Of a stretch of 64,000 nucleotides of DNA, positions 24,641 to 36,748 are shown one piece after another. The stretch covers positions 272,501-336,500 of the forward strand of contig JACEVL010000941.1 of assembly GCA_020284085.1 (NCBI GenBank), read 5' to 3'. A program made the position numbers and the translations under genes. The DNA comes from Aporrectodea caliginosa (Eukaryota; Annelida; Clitellata; Crassiclitellata; Lumbricidae). The notes beneath the pieces were generated by a model. The model saw only the letters and a list, made by a program, of their open reading frames with translations. It had not been told where the DNA came from and did not search any database. How positions within the stretch are numbered: the stretch's first letter is position 1; the number at the start of each line of letters is the position of its first letter.

Positions 24641-24774
24641 CATCATCCATAGGTTACTTCCTCCAAAAAAGCTGTTGGCCTATTCCCTTCGACCCCGGTC
24701 ACATGACCCTGTTTTACCTTTAGCTAATCATAATATACATACAAAAAACTTTTATAGTTAGAATACCTTTATTC

Positions 24775-24883
24775 ATATTGACTATTGATTGTTTATTGTT
24801 TATTACATGTATATATGATGTATGTACACCAGAATGCGGATTGCAACTGGTTCAATAAAGAATATACATACTTACTTACTTAG

Positions 24884-24884
<1 letters not shown>
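24775..24884 (+). mobile_element. Retroelement 3' end with (CTTA)n tail
   Basis: CACCAGAATGCGG...GGTTCAATAAAGAATATACAT followed by CTTACTTACTTA. The reverse complement of 31385-31450 has the same order (CACCAGAGTGC...TAAAGAATATAC then CTTA units), so these are two copies of one family. Confidence 0.55.
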
Positions 24885-25137
<253 letters not shown>

Positions 25138-25206
25138 TAGGTAAATGCATGGATACATAGATACATAGATGTATAGATGTATAGATACATAGACAGATGG
25201 GTAGAT

Positions 25207-25691
25207 ACATACACATATACATATATACATACATACATACATACATACATACATACATACATACATACATACATACATACATGCATACATACATACATAC
25301 ATACATACATACATACATACATACATACATACATACATACATACATACATACATACACATACATACATACATACATACATACATACATACATACATACAT
25401 ACATACATACATACATACATACATACATACATACATACATACATACATACATACATACATACATACATACATACATACATACATACATACATACATACAT
25501 ACATACATACATACATACATACATACATACACATACATACATACATACATACATACATACATACATACATACATACATACATACATACATACATACATAC
25601 ATACATACATACATACATACATACATACATACATACATACATACACATACATACATACATACATACATACATACATACATACATACATACA

Positions 25692-25723
<32 letters not shown>
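25207..25723. repeat. (CATA)n microsatellite, about 510 bp
   Basis: About 128 CATA units with isolated CACA steps and one GCAT. Frames of HTYI or VCMY type are artefacts. Confidence 0.98.
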
Positions 25724-25725
<2 letters not shown>

Positions 25726-26046
25726 AATGCATACATACCTACATATATGCACGTACTACTAATAAATCATGACACTGTCATAATTTTTATGTCCTTCTCT
25801 GACCCGAATCGACAGACTCTGGAATGTTTGTGATTTATATTAAACGTATAATTTAGGACGAAAACATGCATCGAATTGGGTCGTAGATCTCTTTATAACG
25901 AAGCTCCATTGTACATGGTATTTGATTAAGAAGGGTAAATGTACATGCTTTTCTATATCGACAGTATGGCCTCGACCCGTCTAGGCTTAGGTGTAGCAAT
26001 ACCGTTAGGCCTACTGGAACCTGAAATTCTTAAAGTCATTATTGTA
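25724..26046. other. Non-coding, nothing recognised
   Basis: About 320 bases between a microsatellite and a TIR element. Only a TAGGCCTA at 26006-26013 stands out. Confidence 0.5.
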
Positions 26047-26448
26047 AGGCCAAAAAAATAATGTTGTGTTTCCGGTAACCCGACCGAGTCACTTTTTAGG
26101 CCCGAGTGGGAAAATTTTGTGAAAAAAATTTGTGAAAAAAATTAATTTTGAATTTTTTTTAATTACATTTTTTTTATTGACACTTGAATTTAACCTTTGC
26201 CTGCACGATTTGCGACATTGATAACACTGCTTTCCCTGCCAGAGGTATGTAAATAAGGGCACCATTAATTAGAGCAAAATTGGCCTTAGCAAGGTGAAAT
26301 ATGATGACGATATAATTCGTTTATTATTATACAACGATGCAGCATTGCATAAAAATATTTTACAAAATAAATTTTTCAGAAACCTACCTACCTACCCAGT
26401 TTTTAAAACCACTGTTACCGGAAACACACCTATATTTTTTTTTTGCCT
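26047..26448. mobile_element. 402-bp non-autonomous TIR element
   Basis: Left end AGGCCAAAAAAATAATGTTG then TGTTTCCGGTAAC; the right end in reverse complement is AGGCAAAAAAAAAATATAGG then TGTGTTTCCGGTAAC. Both reach the shared GTTTCCGGTAAC at the same distance (about 25-33 bases in). No coding capacity. The target duplication is not clear, so no superfamily is assigned. Confidence 0.6.
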
Positions 26449-26893
26449 AATGTCTAGATATGTAGCCTACGTGTACCGCCCTACACATATTCACAGGCAT
26501 TTCTATTCTGTGGTCGTTAAATCTTGAGAACTGTACAGAAGCCTGGCGACAAAATGTGAGGCTACTACATTATTAGAAAGCGTTCTCCAACACGTCAAAC
26601 CATAGGTCATACACGCCAACGGTGTGAATCCGAAATCTTTGTAGGTCACCGTGGTCGGTGTTTGTTCTTTAGTTGCAAAGTCAGTAATTTCCTTTGAGAA
26701 GGTCTCGACTTTCAGAAGCAAAAGTTCTATCATGTCAAGCAAGATCTATTGTCATGCATGAGTCATCGAGTGTCATGTCAGTCATGCTTATAAGAATGTG
26801 ATTGTACAGCTGTCATAAATATTGTAGTTAGATGTAAGATCATCAGGACAGTAGGAAACATTTTGCAAATCGACGAATGTAATAAGAAATGCG

Positions 26894-27234
<341 letters not shown>

Positions 27235-27781
27235 CTTTTGAAGCCATGCATATGATATGGGTACAAAACTCCAAAACTTCATAATAAGAATATGGAGCCT
27301 GACTTCTGCTTTCTCTAACCTATATTAGCCTCCAGTCGGCATTCTTCAGCAGATCGATTACTATTTTAATACCTGAAGTCAGTGAAGTGCCAACGATTGA
27401 CACCTTGTTCCTTATGCTAGAAGCACTCGAATCAAGACATTAGATTACTATCGGAACAGTTGGCTCCGTGCAAACATTTTTACACAGCATAATTAATCAA
27501 AAAATGTGCTAATCGAGTATAAGTCCATAAGAAATGCAGAAATTTATAAGAAACAGCTATTCACATTAATTATTTATATAGACTCAAGATATAAATTAGG
27601 CTTAAATTTGTCATAGGCTGCCAATGCATGCTGCAGGCTAAGCTTCTTTAGCATCGCTCAAAGGCGAACAGCATGTAGGCTACAAAATCATAGTCGACCG
27701 TCACTATCGTAAACTTATCTAATTTCGGAACTTCTACAGCGTTATAGGCTAAGTCTCTTTCTTTCATAACAATATCGTGTT
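27235..27781. other. Non-coding, nothing recognised
   Basis: About 550 bases, AT-rich, several TAGGCTA-type words, no gene. Confidence 0.5.

Positions 27782-27871
<90 letters not shown>
27782..27871. repeat. (AAT)n microsatellite forming the tail of a SINE
   Basis: About 29 AAT units contiguous with the 3' end of SINE copy C on the minus strand. Confidence 0.95.
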
Positions 27872-28088
27872 TAATAATCTTTTCTTTATTAAGCGCCTGA
27901 CAAACGCACTGCGCTGTACATTTGCAAGTTATGCAATTTAAATCTTAACTACTAACAGAACAGACAGCCTGCAATACAACGGCGCTAATAGCAGCCTACA
28001 AAGCATATCCGTTACCCCTACGGGACTCAAACTCGGTACCTCTCGCTCTGCGCCTGCCAGATGTTATCCAATGCGCTATCGGGCCCCC
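27872..28088 (-). mobile_element. tRNA-derived SINE (family 1), copy C
   Basis: Minus strand, head at the right (GATAGCGCATTGG in reverse complement; B-box GAGTTTGAGTCCC). Body and TTTCTTTATTAAGCGCC end match copies A and D. Confidence 0.75.
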
Positions 28089-28739
28089 ACCATTTCATTC
28101 GCGTGAATGGGTACTCTTATCTGACGGTGTCTCACCAATTTGCGAGTAACAGAAATTGTACAGAACCACAAATAATGACACGCTGAGACAGATTGAAATT
28201 AGTTGACCTTAATATACGGAATGCTGGGATGGATGGCCGACGGATACAGCGAATTAAAGGGAAAAGCACAGCACAGAGAAGAGTGGCGTCATTGAAGTTG
28301 GAACCTGCCGAAGGGCAGAGAACTTAAAGAAGAAAGAAAGAACCAATATACGGAATAGGTTCACAATAATTATGTGGTCTAGCTAAAAGGTAAACTTTTC
28401 TTTGGTTGGTCATTGGTTGCATGGTCTGTACGTCCTAAATCAAATGCAAAAGATCGAGGCGTCTTAACAGAGAGGTTTGTTTCAGGAAGCACTGCACAAA
28501 ACTTTATTATTCAGTAATATTAATAATTATGTACAAACTGTCTTTAATCAGGCCTAAGCAATGACAATAGGGCCTATAGGTCTTCTGAATGATATGAAGC
28601 ACTCGCTTTCGTGTGACAGTGTTTCAGGCATGCGTGTATAGACTTCAAGCCTATCTTAAATGCGGCTAGCGATCCGCGATTATAACGTCCATGCCTACTT
28701 TGGTAATAAATTTCAGTTGCATTAACGGGGCCAAAGCTC
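28089..28739. other. Non-coding, nothing recognised
   Basis: About 650 bases without a gene. GAAGAAAGAAAGAA at 28330 is a trivial run. Confidence 0.5.
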
Positions 28740-28885
28740 ATGAAATCAAGACAGAGACCATGCAGGACCCATGAAGCCGAGGCAGAGACCAGGACCAATA
28801 GGCCTAACCATGAAACCAAGGCAGAAACCAGGACCAATGAAGCCAAGGCAGAAACCAGGACCCATGAAGCCGAGGTGGAGGGCCA
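28740..28885. repeat. Minisatellite, about five units of 27-33 bp
   Basis: Unit around ACCAGGACCAATGAAGCC then GAGGCAGA. A 100-codon plus-strand frame over it is a repeat translation (EAETRT-type). One unit contains TAGGCCTA at 28799-28806 and is 12 bases longer than its neighbours. Confidence 0.75.
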
Positions 28886-29309
28886 TGAGATAAAAAAAGT
28901 AGGGACTCAAGGTTGGGGCCGAGACCTAATGCACAGGGATCGGTTTGGACCCGAACCACCGGAACGGTGTTCCGGTTCTTTTTATGGCAGGAACATTTCA
29001 TTTCATTATTTTCCTCCATGGTATTTAGCTAAACATTTATAGATTAAGTTAACATGGCGCCTGAAGCTGGCGTTCCGGTTCCTTTTTGTTTAGGATGGGA
29101 TCACTGCTAATGCTAATACAACGGTTGCTGTTAACGTACACTACAAAATCTGATAGTGCATAATTATGTTTGTTGTGCATCTTCCCAGATGATGTTATTG
29201 TTATAGTTCCATTGGCTCAGCTGGCATAACCGAATTTGTATAATATAATTGAGGCTTTCGCTTTGACTATGCCAACCTGAGCGACCGACCAATTGACCGA
29301 CCTACCAGC
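28886..29309. other. Non-coding
   Basis: No gene or element recognised. The words GTTCCGGTTC(C/T)TTTT occur at 28972 and 29072, a short direct repeat. Confidence 0.45.
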
Positions 29310-29346
29310 CAATCGGTCGTCTGACTGACTGACTGGATGATGGACT

Positions 29347-29382
<36 letters not shown>

Positions 29383-29515
29383 AACTGATGGATTGACTGG
29401 CTGATGGATGGACTGACTGACTGACTGATGGATTGACTGGCTGATGGACTGACTGACTGACTGACTGACTGACTGACTGACTGACTGACTGACTGACTGA
29501 CTGACTGACTGACTG
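29310..29515. repeat. (GACT)n microsatellite
   Basis: GACT/CTGA units with GGATG interruptions in the first half. SVSQ-type frames are artefacts. Confidence 0.95.
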
Positions 29516-30529
29516 GCATGAATAGGTCAACGTACAGACCGACAAAAGAGATTCAAAGTCACAAGAACCATCGGGTTCACCGGGTCCTTAGGCTTTTATA
29601 TACATGTATACCTATATAGACAGACTAAGACAGTTACTATATCGTTATAACATAATAATATTATATGTCACAACCCCTTCTGTGTGGTCCTGTCATGGCC
29701 ATGTTTTATTTATATCAATGGCGATTTGCCGGTCGGTACGTAGGCCTAGGCCCTATTAAACTGTAGATGAAGGCTACTGCAACTTGCTGCATCAGGACAT
29801 TTTATATGCGAGTAGCTTATAAACACCATAATAAAATGTGAACTTCGAATTTCTAGCGTCAATGCTCGAGACAACAAATCACAAGTATAATAGGCCTACT
29901 TCAATAAATTTTCGTTTATTAAAAATAAGAAGACAAGTGCGCAACTTAGGCTATACACTGAACTAAGTTTGGATGTTTAAAGATTAGATCAAGACACTGT
30001 TTAGATAAACTTAAAACTATATGCATGCCGTATACATATTGGACCCTTAGTGTACGTTATAACTGCGAAAAGAGAATCAATTTATGAAGAGTAAACGCGT
30101 GTGAATAGGCTGCGTACGTAGTTCCTTGTTTTGGGGCACAAAAACGTCTGAAGATTTCGGCGAAGATAGGCCTAAAAACCACAATGTCTGGTTGAGGACG
30201 AGGCCAAGCCTCACGAGGTCGAAGCCAAACAGTGAAGCCTAACATCACGTATATAGGCTACCTCGGGTACCAGTACTGTTTCCCAGACGATCGAGAGGTC
30301 GTGCCAACTGGATTAGCCTAGTCCCATGCAATGTTGAGTATTTGTGTTGTAGGCTACTGCTTCACAAGTTGTGAGGTTACTGGAAAATAATCTAACAAAT
30401 TTGAAGTTAAGGTCTGAATTCTTCTGGGTGCCACGCACCCACTGAACTTTCTCTCTGGGTGCATTGGCACCCAATTAAGGCCCCCAAGGAGTCGGCGCCT
30501 ATGGTAGCCTATATAGGTAGGCCTACCTG
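29516..30529. other. Non-coding
   Basis: No gene supported. The stretch 30430-30500 (GGGTGC...GCACCC hairpins, then GGAGTCGGCGCCTATGG) looks like one end of a DNA transposon, but no partner end was found. Several TAGGCCTA motifs (29741, 29891, 30167, 30518). Confidence 0.4.
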
Positions 30530-30544
30530 TATTTATGTCAATTA

Positions 30545-30771
30545 GAGATCCTGAGTGGCCGAGTGGGCTGGTAGCCCGCTCGTCACGCCGGCGCCCCGGG
30601 TTCGCTTCCCGGTCGGGTCGGTTTAATTATCAGAGGTTAATTTCTCGATCTTTACTGCGGGTGGCTCGGTCGCAATGCTAAAAACGTGGAGTACGAGGTT
30701 GCTTCTGCCTCCGACACTAATCATCTTCGATATGAAAAAGTGTCGTTAAGCCGAAACAATTTATTTATTTT
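30545..30771 (+). mobile_element. tRNA-derived SINE (family 2) with perfect 15-bp target-site duplication
   Basis: Flanked by TATTTATGTCAATTA at 30530-30544 and 30772-30786. The head holds GAGTGGCCGAGTGGGCTGG (A-box) and CCCCGGGTTCGCTTCCCGG (B-box), like a Ser/Leu-type tRNA. The tRNA-unrelated body ends AAAAAGTGTCGTTAAGCCG before a TTTATT-rich tail, resembling the 3' tails that SINEs borrow from partner LINEs. Complete and 227 bases long. Confidence 0.88.
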
Positions 30772-30786
30772 TATTTATGTCAATTA

Positions 30787-31137
30787 ATTGCTCCTTAACA
30801 ATAACAGGTGGAAAGTTACTGGAAACGGGCCATGTCAATCTTCAAACGGATGAACGGGACGCAGAAACACATGGTTCCGAGCTATTTGGACGAATTATAT
30901 TTTAGGCCTATGTGGCGTGAACGGTGAGCGCTTTGGACAAAACTATAGGCCTAATCATTAAAATTTTATGTTTCATGAACATGATAGCCTACAGTAGGCC
31001 TACATCTCCGAACGCTATCCTTGTTAGCTATTGAGAACTATTTCAGTTAAGTAACTTTAACGTTTCCTTTGGACATTTAACTTCAACATTTCAGGTTTAA
31101 ATTTAAGTTTGTAAAATATGTTAACGATTTGTTTAAT
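30787..31137. other. Non-coding
   Basis: About 350 bases with three TAGGCCTA motifs (30903, 30946, 30995) in 100 bases. No gene. Confidence 0.5.
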
Positions 31138-31366
31138 AGTAATAATAATAATATCTTTTCTTTAATAAGCGCCTGACAAACGCACTGCGCTGTACATTTA
31201 CATGTTATGCAGTTGAAATCTTAACTGCTAACGGAACAGACAGCTTGCAATACAACGGCGCTAATAGCAGCCTACAAAGCATATCCGCCCAACGGGGGCT
31301 CGAACTCGGTACCTCTCGGTCTCTGTGCCAGATGTTTTCCAATGCGCCACGCTTTAGCCCCCCCCG
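31138..31366 (-). mobile_element. tRNA-derived SINE (family 1), copy D
   Basis: Minus strand; B-box GAGTTCGAGCCCC in reverse complement, body and AAGCGCC-type 3' end as copies A and C, short (TAA)n tail at the left. Confidence 0.75.
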
Positions 31367-31379
31367 TAAAAATAAAGTA

Positions 31380-31470
31380 AAGCAAGTAAGTAAGTAAGTA
31401 TATTCTTTAATATAACCAGCTGCCAAACTGCACTCTGGTGAACAAGCATGAACAATATAAATTAACACAA
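31380..31470 (-). mobile_element. Retroelement 3' end with (TAAG)n tail
   Basis: AAGTAAGTAAGTAAGTATATTC then TTAATATAACCAGC...CACTCTGGTG matches 24832-24884 in reverse complement. Confidence 0.5.
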
Positions 31471-31986
31471 ACGTAATCAAAATAAAAGTAATCATAATAT
31501 TAATTACTGCTACTTAAGGTGAGACCTCTTGGCATACATATTCAATCCCGAGATGATGATGATGATTCCAGTTGTTTAACGACGTCCTTTGGCAACTATG
31601 GCCGCTGACGTCTTAGTGTTTTTAATGTATTTCATTTTTCTTGGCCCATTGGCTCTTTTATTGTAATTCTCATTTCTCCCTTCTTTTTCTCTCTTTTTCT
31701 ATTTTTCCCTCTTTTTTGGTATTTCTCCATCTTTTCTCATTTTTTTCCTTTGGCCTTTCTGGCTCTTTTTTTTCTTTGTGGCTAATTCAGCTCTTTTTTG
31801 GCTACTTTAGCTCTTTTTGGCTATTTTAGCTCTTTTTGGCTGTTTCAATCCCGAGAGTACAGCTGCGCAAGTTTGTCGTTGTCAGTGTGACCACTCCTTG
31901 GGATTTTCCTTGATCTTGGGATTCTGGGGGCAACTTGGGATCTGGGTATTTTGCAGAGCAATCTTGAGATTTTCTAATGTCTACAG
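31471..31986. other. Non-coding, pyrimidine-rich
   Basis: 31660-31850 is TTTTTCTCTTTTT-rich with repeated GGCT(A/C)TTTTAGCTCTTTTT words. No gene. Confidence 0.5.
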
Positions 31987-33058
31987 CAGTGCTGTCCAAC
32001 CTGCGGCCCGCGGGCCGCATGCGGCCCGCGGGCTGATTCCAAGTGGCCCGCCAGAGCTCGCTAAATATTTGAAATTTCTGTAAAGATGAAGTAAAAGACA
32101 AAGTTACTGGCCAACTGGCATAGCTATTCGTTCGTATCTTGGTTTATCATTTGACAATGTGAACACTAAATCCAGTTCATACGACGCATTAAGCTTGTTT
32201 AGATTTCTAAAACGTAGTCTACGGATCTTAACATGAGCGGGAACCAACACAATCAAATAATTATAGGCCTACTAATGTTACAGATATCGCCATCTATCGA
32301 AAGATAAGAAGAAATAACCGGCAAGCAAAAGACGCGAGCCACGAGTGATTAAAATGAAAGTATTAAAATAAACACACCCTGTTGAAAGCATGATGTAAGA
32401 AATAGGATTTCTTACATTGTGGTTGAAAGTAATTAAACCGGAAGCGGATGTCTAGGACATACGTGCATATGTTTCAATAGTAATGACTATACGACAGCCA
32501 TTCATAAAATATAGTTATTTCTAACATTCTAAAAAATGACAGTTAAATCGAGCGAAGCGAAAAAACGGAAAGTTACGGAAGAAAACCGTACGTTTGCTTC
32601 AATGCGTCATGGGAAGGGGAAAGTCGTAAATATATTATGATTAGCCTATCCATCGCGCGCCAATCCCATGATGTCGCAAAGGAATGTCTGTGGAGTTGGA
32701 TTTTCTGCTATGACAACATCAAGTAAAAACGATATTCTTTTACTGATGAACATTTAGAAAATCTAATGAGGGCAGAAGTTACTGAATGCCAACCGCATAA
32801 AAAAATGCAAGCGCAATTCAAAAATATCTCACTAAAAAGGTGCTTGAGCATTTATGTTTTTACTGAACAATTGTAAAGCATGCCTTACATTCCATACATA
32901 TAACATTCATCATTATTATTCCATAATTAATTTTATTACAGTTAATATATAATTTACAATAAATTTTAGTCGTTGCTTTTGAGTTTAGTGGTGCGGCCCT
33001 CGGCTTCAAGAATAACTTCTTTGGTGGCCCGCGGGGTCAAAAAGGTTGGACAGCACTG
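31987..33058. mobile_element. Internally deleted hAT transposon (Charlie/GTF2IRD2-like) with 8-bp target duplication
   Basis: Left tip CAGTGCTGTCCAACCTGCGG; right tip in reverse complement CAGTGCTGTCCAACCTTTTT. Exact flanking duplication GTCTACAG (31979-31986 and 33059-33066). CAGNG ends and 8-bp duplications are hAT hallmarks, and the GTCCAACC...GCGGCCCGCGGGCC tip is typical of Charlie-type elements. Two transposase pieces survive: an N-terminal KKRKVTEENRTF near 32555-32590 and a C-terminal FTDEHLENLMRAEVTECQP near 32739-32795. The catalytic domain between them is missing. Confidence 0.88.
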
Positions 33059-33066
33059 GTCTACAG

Positions 33067-33589
33067 ACTTGTTTTTACCACACTTTTCAACAGTGGCAGC
33101 GATATCAGATTAGAAAAAACTCGCTCAGTGTCTGAAAGACGCTTATTATTATTGTTACTTGTAAACATTGCTATTTTTAATTAAATGTTATGCTTCGGTT
33201 TCTTTCTTTGCGAGTTCTTAGCTAGGCATTTGTGTGAATAATTGTGATTGTTAAACGCATTTCATATTTCATCACAACTTTGTCGTTTTCAGTAACTTGG
33301 AATTTCTTTTTACACTTTTGGTTAATCTTGGGATTTGTTTGAGAGCTTGGGATTTCCAAAAATGGAGACCGGTCGCACTGGTTGTTTTGGTGATGTATTA
33401 TTTTTATTTCAACTGTTGCAAATTAAAATGTGTGCTATTCAAATACGTATTTGTATTATTTAGTTTTGATATTGTGAAGGTAAACCTGCAATTTATAGTA
33501 TTTTATTATTTAATTGAACATATCCTCTATTTTAACGTATTTTATTATTTAATTTCTTTGGCTGCGTAAATGGAAATTGGATGAATTTA
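33067..33589. other. Non-coding
   Basis: AT-rich, no gene supported; a 90-codon frame at 33297-33569 is Phe/Tyr/Leu-rich and looks spurious. Confidence 0.45.
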
Positions 33590-34440
33590 CGTTCAAATGG
33601 ATCGATTCTTTTCATCATCCATTTTACGGTTATCCCGTAGTTTAGGTTGGTAAATTATTTTATATCGTCAAATTAAAATGGAAGCTGGATTGATGAAAAA
33701 ATTGTGTCTATAAAATGGAAAAAGGATTGATGAAACCATTTCTGTGTTTGAATAGAAGTTGCATTGGTGGAAATAATTTGTTACCGTAAATAGAAGCTGG
33801 ACTGATTAAACTAAGCTTTGGATGCAATAGAAGCTGGATTGATGAAAAAACTGGGTAAACGTTTAGTTAGCGTCGTAAATTATCCGCCATTGGATGGGTT
33901 TCAGCGTTGATCGAAAACAAGTTGGATTGACGAAACGAATTCTTCCTAAATAAAATAGAAGTCGGATTGATGAAAATAATGTTTCCTTAAATAGAAGTGG
34001 GCGTGATGAAAATAATCTTGCTTAAAGAAAAGCTGGATTGATGAATATAGTTCTTAATTGCATAAAAGGTGTATTGATGAAAAATAATTCCTGCTTAAAT
34101 AGAAGCTGGACTGATGAAACAAATTCTTGCCTAGTGGAAGCTGGATCGATGTAAAGGATTCTCGCCAAAGTAGAAGTTGGATTGATGAAAATAATAATGC
34201 TACAATCGACGAATAATTTACTACACTAAACTGCACATTTACCAAAAACTGTTTCCCTATATGGAAGTGGGATTGATGAAACCATTTCTGTGTTTAAATA
34301 GACGCTGGATTGATCGAGATAATTTTTCTCGTAAATAGAAGCTGGATTGATGATGAAACTAAGTTTCTCATTCAATAGAAGCTGGATTGATGAAAATAAT
34401 TGTTTCCGTAAGTGGAAGCTGGATCCATGAGAATAGTTCT
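33590..34440. repeat. Diverged minisatellite array A
   Basis: About 18 units of 35-60 bases around the core AGAAGCTGGATTGATGAAA, spaced by AT-rich pieces such as TAATT(C/G)TT(G/T)CTTAAAT. Contains a longer non-tandem patch (33850-33930: TTAGCGTCGTAAATTATCC, GGATGGGTTTCAGCGTTG) that recurs in array B at 40950-41000. Confidence 0.85.
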
Positions 34441-35320
34441 GTAACTGGTTTTATTACTCAAGTCGAGTGAACTGCATTGCATTGCACGATGCATAGCCTA
34501 ATCGTTTGTATTAGCGACTTCCAAATGATTTTCTTGCAGAACTGTACTCGGACTATTAGTCTAGTACACATTACATAGTTTGAAAGTGAAATTGTCTTTG
34601 ATGCTCTGCATTATTACAGTTCACTTAACCTCTGTTATTGTGAAAATGTTTGCGAAAAAAGTTTGTTAAAAAGTTTGAAAAAGTTTAACTAAATATTTTT
34701 AGTTTAGTTAACTTATTTATAAAATCAGTTGCCAACTTTTAGTTAAACGTTTTTATTTTAGTTGAAAAAAGTTATAGTTTACCTAAAAAAATTCATTAGT
34801 GCCCATCGTTTCTCCCAACTTGTTTTACAGCCGCCGCCTTCTCTTGAAAATCTCGTACTATAATCTATTTTTGTCAATATCTCTTGAGCCCTTAGAATAT
34901 GTCTCCAATCCATTCCAGACTCCCATGTTTTCACCTCTACATAAAACTGAAATGCAGTGCCTTTAGCACTCCTATGCCACTCCTGTCTTCCACTGTTTCT
35001 TCCAATCTCTGAATCCAAAGTTCATGCCTTCTTCAATTTTTCTTGAACAAATAACGTGAACTTATAAAAAAACGTTTTCTGTTCTTGTTCCTATTATCAC
35101 CAAGAAACTCAACCTCTCTGTCTTTCTCCCTCTTTCTATTGATCACTTACCTCTGGTTTGAAAATATTTCTCATGTCACTATGCTTCACAGAAATCAACT
35201 TCAAATGCGGTCAAATTAAATTAGCTATCTTATACTAAATATATTATTTACAAAATAATAATAATAGTGAACGAGGCATTAGATGGTAGAGCAATCGCTA
35301 TTTGTTCTTCTTTTCTACAG
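34441..35320. other. Upstream region of the zinc-finger gene
   Basis: No coding exon recognised. 34640-34790 is rich in GTTTAACTAAA/TTTAGTTAAC, a weak imperfect palindrome. A pyrimidine tract ending CTACAG lies at 35305-35320 (possible splice acceptor). Confidence 0.4.
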
Positions 35321-35470
35321 GTATCACAACTGTCATCCGTGGCATTAATTTCAAGCAGTCTAACACCAGACCATGTGCAATCAGTATTTCTGAAGTCACA
35401 CTGATGGAATTATAGAACAATTATCGTTTCTTCAAGCTCACAACTGGTGGAAACTGCATCTCCATTAACC

Positions 35471-36748
35471 ATGTCAGAAAGCACTTATACACGTAATTGC
35501 AACGAAATCAATTTACAAACTGATGCTGAAGAAATTTCAGAGATATACCAGTTTTGTCAGAACTCGGCAGCACAAATTGGTAATCTCATGAATCTTGAAA
35601 GAAGATATTCTGAAGAAAGGACATACAAATGTCACTTATGTCAGAAATCATTTGAACAAGCTATTAATCTCGAGGAACACATGGGAATGCATACTGGTGA
35701 AAAGCCACATAAATGTCTCGTATGTCAGAAATCATTTGGACAATTTAGTCTCAAGGAACACATGAGAATCCATACAGGGGAAAAGCCATATAAATGTCTC
35801 GTATGTCAGAAATCATTTTCACAAAGTTCTCATCTGAAGGTCCACATGAGAACCCATACAGGAGAAAAGCCGCACGAATGCCAGTTATGTGAGAATTCAT
35901 TTGCATGTGTTACTAGTCTGAAGAACCACATGAGAACCCATACTGGAGAAAAGCCATTCAAATGTCAGCTATGTCAGAAATCATTTGCACTCGTTAGTCA
36001 GCTGAATAGCCACATGAGAACCCATACTGGAGAAAAGCCGTACAAATGCCAGTTATGTCAGAATTCATTTGCATGTGGTAGTACCCTGCGTAACCACTTG
36101 AGAACCCATACTGCAGAAATGCCACACAAATGCAACTTCTGTGGGAAATCATTTGTACGAGTTACTGAAATGATGCATCACATGAGTATCCATTCTGGAG
36201 AAAATCCACATATATGTCCGTTATGGCAGAAAGGATTTTCACATTCTGATGGTCTTAGAAATCACTTGAAAACTCATGTTAGCACTAAGTCATCTGTAGT
36301 TGAAGTTTGTCCTGAAGTATTCAAGGATCCTAGAAATTTAATATGCAAGAAACTTTTCACCGAGAGTAACACTCGAACAAAACAGTTTAGTTTCCATTCA
36401 GCTGTACAGCCACAAGATCTTAAATTGAACAGAAACGTGATTGTTAATAATTCTGATAAATGCAGGTCATTAAGTAATTCAAGTGCTGTTGAAGGAAATG
36501 AATGTTTCACAAAGAAACTGGTTCATGATGCTAATGAAATTGCAGGTCTTCCAAAGACAGTTGGAGCTGGAGAATGTTTTATTATTATGAACAGATTGAA
36601 ATCAGTTGAGGATGTAAAACCTTTTCTAGCAGAGCCTTATGGATGTGGGATATGTAACGAATTGTTTGAAATAGAGAAGGAATTTGTAGAGCATTGTTCT
36701 GGTCATGGTTTTGCACCAGCTGATGACTTATTTTCCGACCTTTTCTGA
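35471..36748 (+). CDS. C2H2 zinc-finger protein, 425 residues, single coding exon
   Basis: Start chosen at ATG 35471, which has a purine-poor but acceptable context (TTAACCATGTC) and is the first ATG after an in-frame TGA. The open frame could begin 24 bases earlier only with a GTG. Residues 52-269 form eight tandem fingers joined by HTGEKP linkers, and a ninth finger stands alone at 390-412. Fingers 1 and 3-7 are canonical C-x2-C-x12-H-x3-H. Finger 2 has 11 instead of 12 residues between Cys and His. Finger 8 has Trp in place of the second Cys (CPLWQ) and should not bind zinc. Linkers decay toward the C-terminus (TAEMP, SGENP). The N-terminal 50 residues contain no KRAB, BTB or ZAD domain that I recognise. 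Role: sequence-specific nuclear DNA binding is the family expectation; the target is unknown. A 5'UTR exon probably starts after the acceptor at 35320. Confidence 0.9.
   Translation: MSESTYTRNCNEINLQTDAEEISEIYQFCQNSAAQIGNLMNLERRYSEERTYKCHLCQKSFEQAINLEEHMGMHTGEKPHKCLVCQKSFGQFSLKEHMRIHTGEKPYKCLVCQKSFSQSSHLKVHMRTHTGEKPHECQLCENSFACVTSLKNHMRTHTGEKPFKCQLCQKSFALVSQLNSHMRTHTGEKPYKCQLCQNSFACGSTLRNHLRTHTAEMPHKCNFCGKSFVRVTEMMHHMSIHSGENPHICPLWQKGFSHSDGLRNHLKTHVSTKSSVVEVCPEVFKDPRNLICKKLFTESNTRTKQFSFHSAVQPQDLKLNRNVIVNNSDKCRSLSNSSAVEGNECFTKKLVHDANEIAGLPKTVGAGECFIIMNRLKSVEDVKPFLAEPYGCGICNELFEIEKEFVEHCSGHGFAPADDLFSDLF

Noticed and set aside
35447..35470. Earlier start of the zinc-finger ORF
   Set aside because: It requires a GTG; the first ATG at 35471 follows an in-frame TGA upstream and is the natural start.
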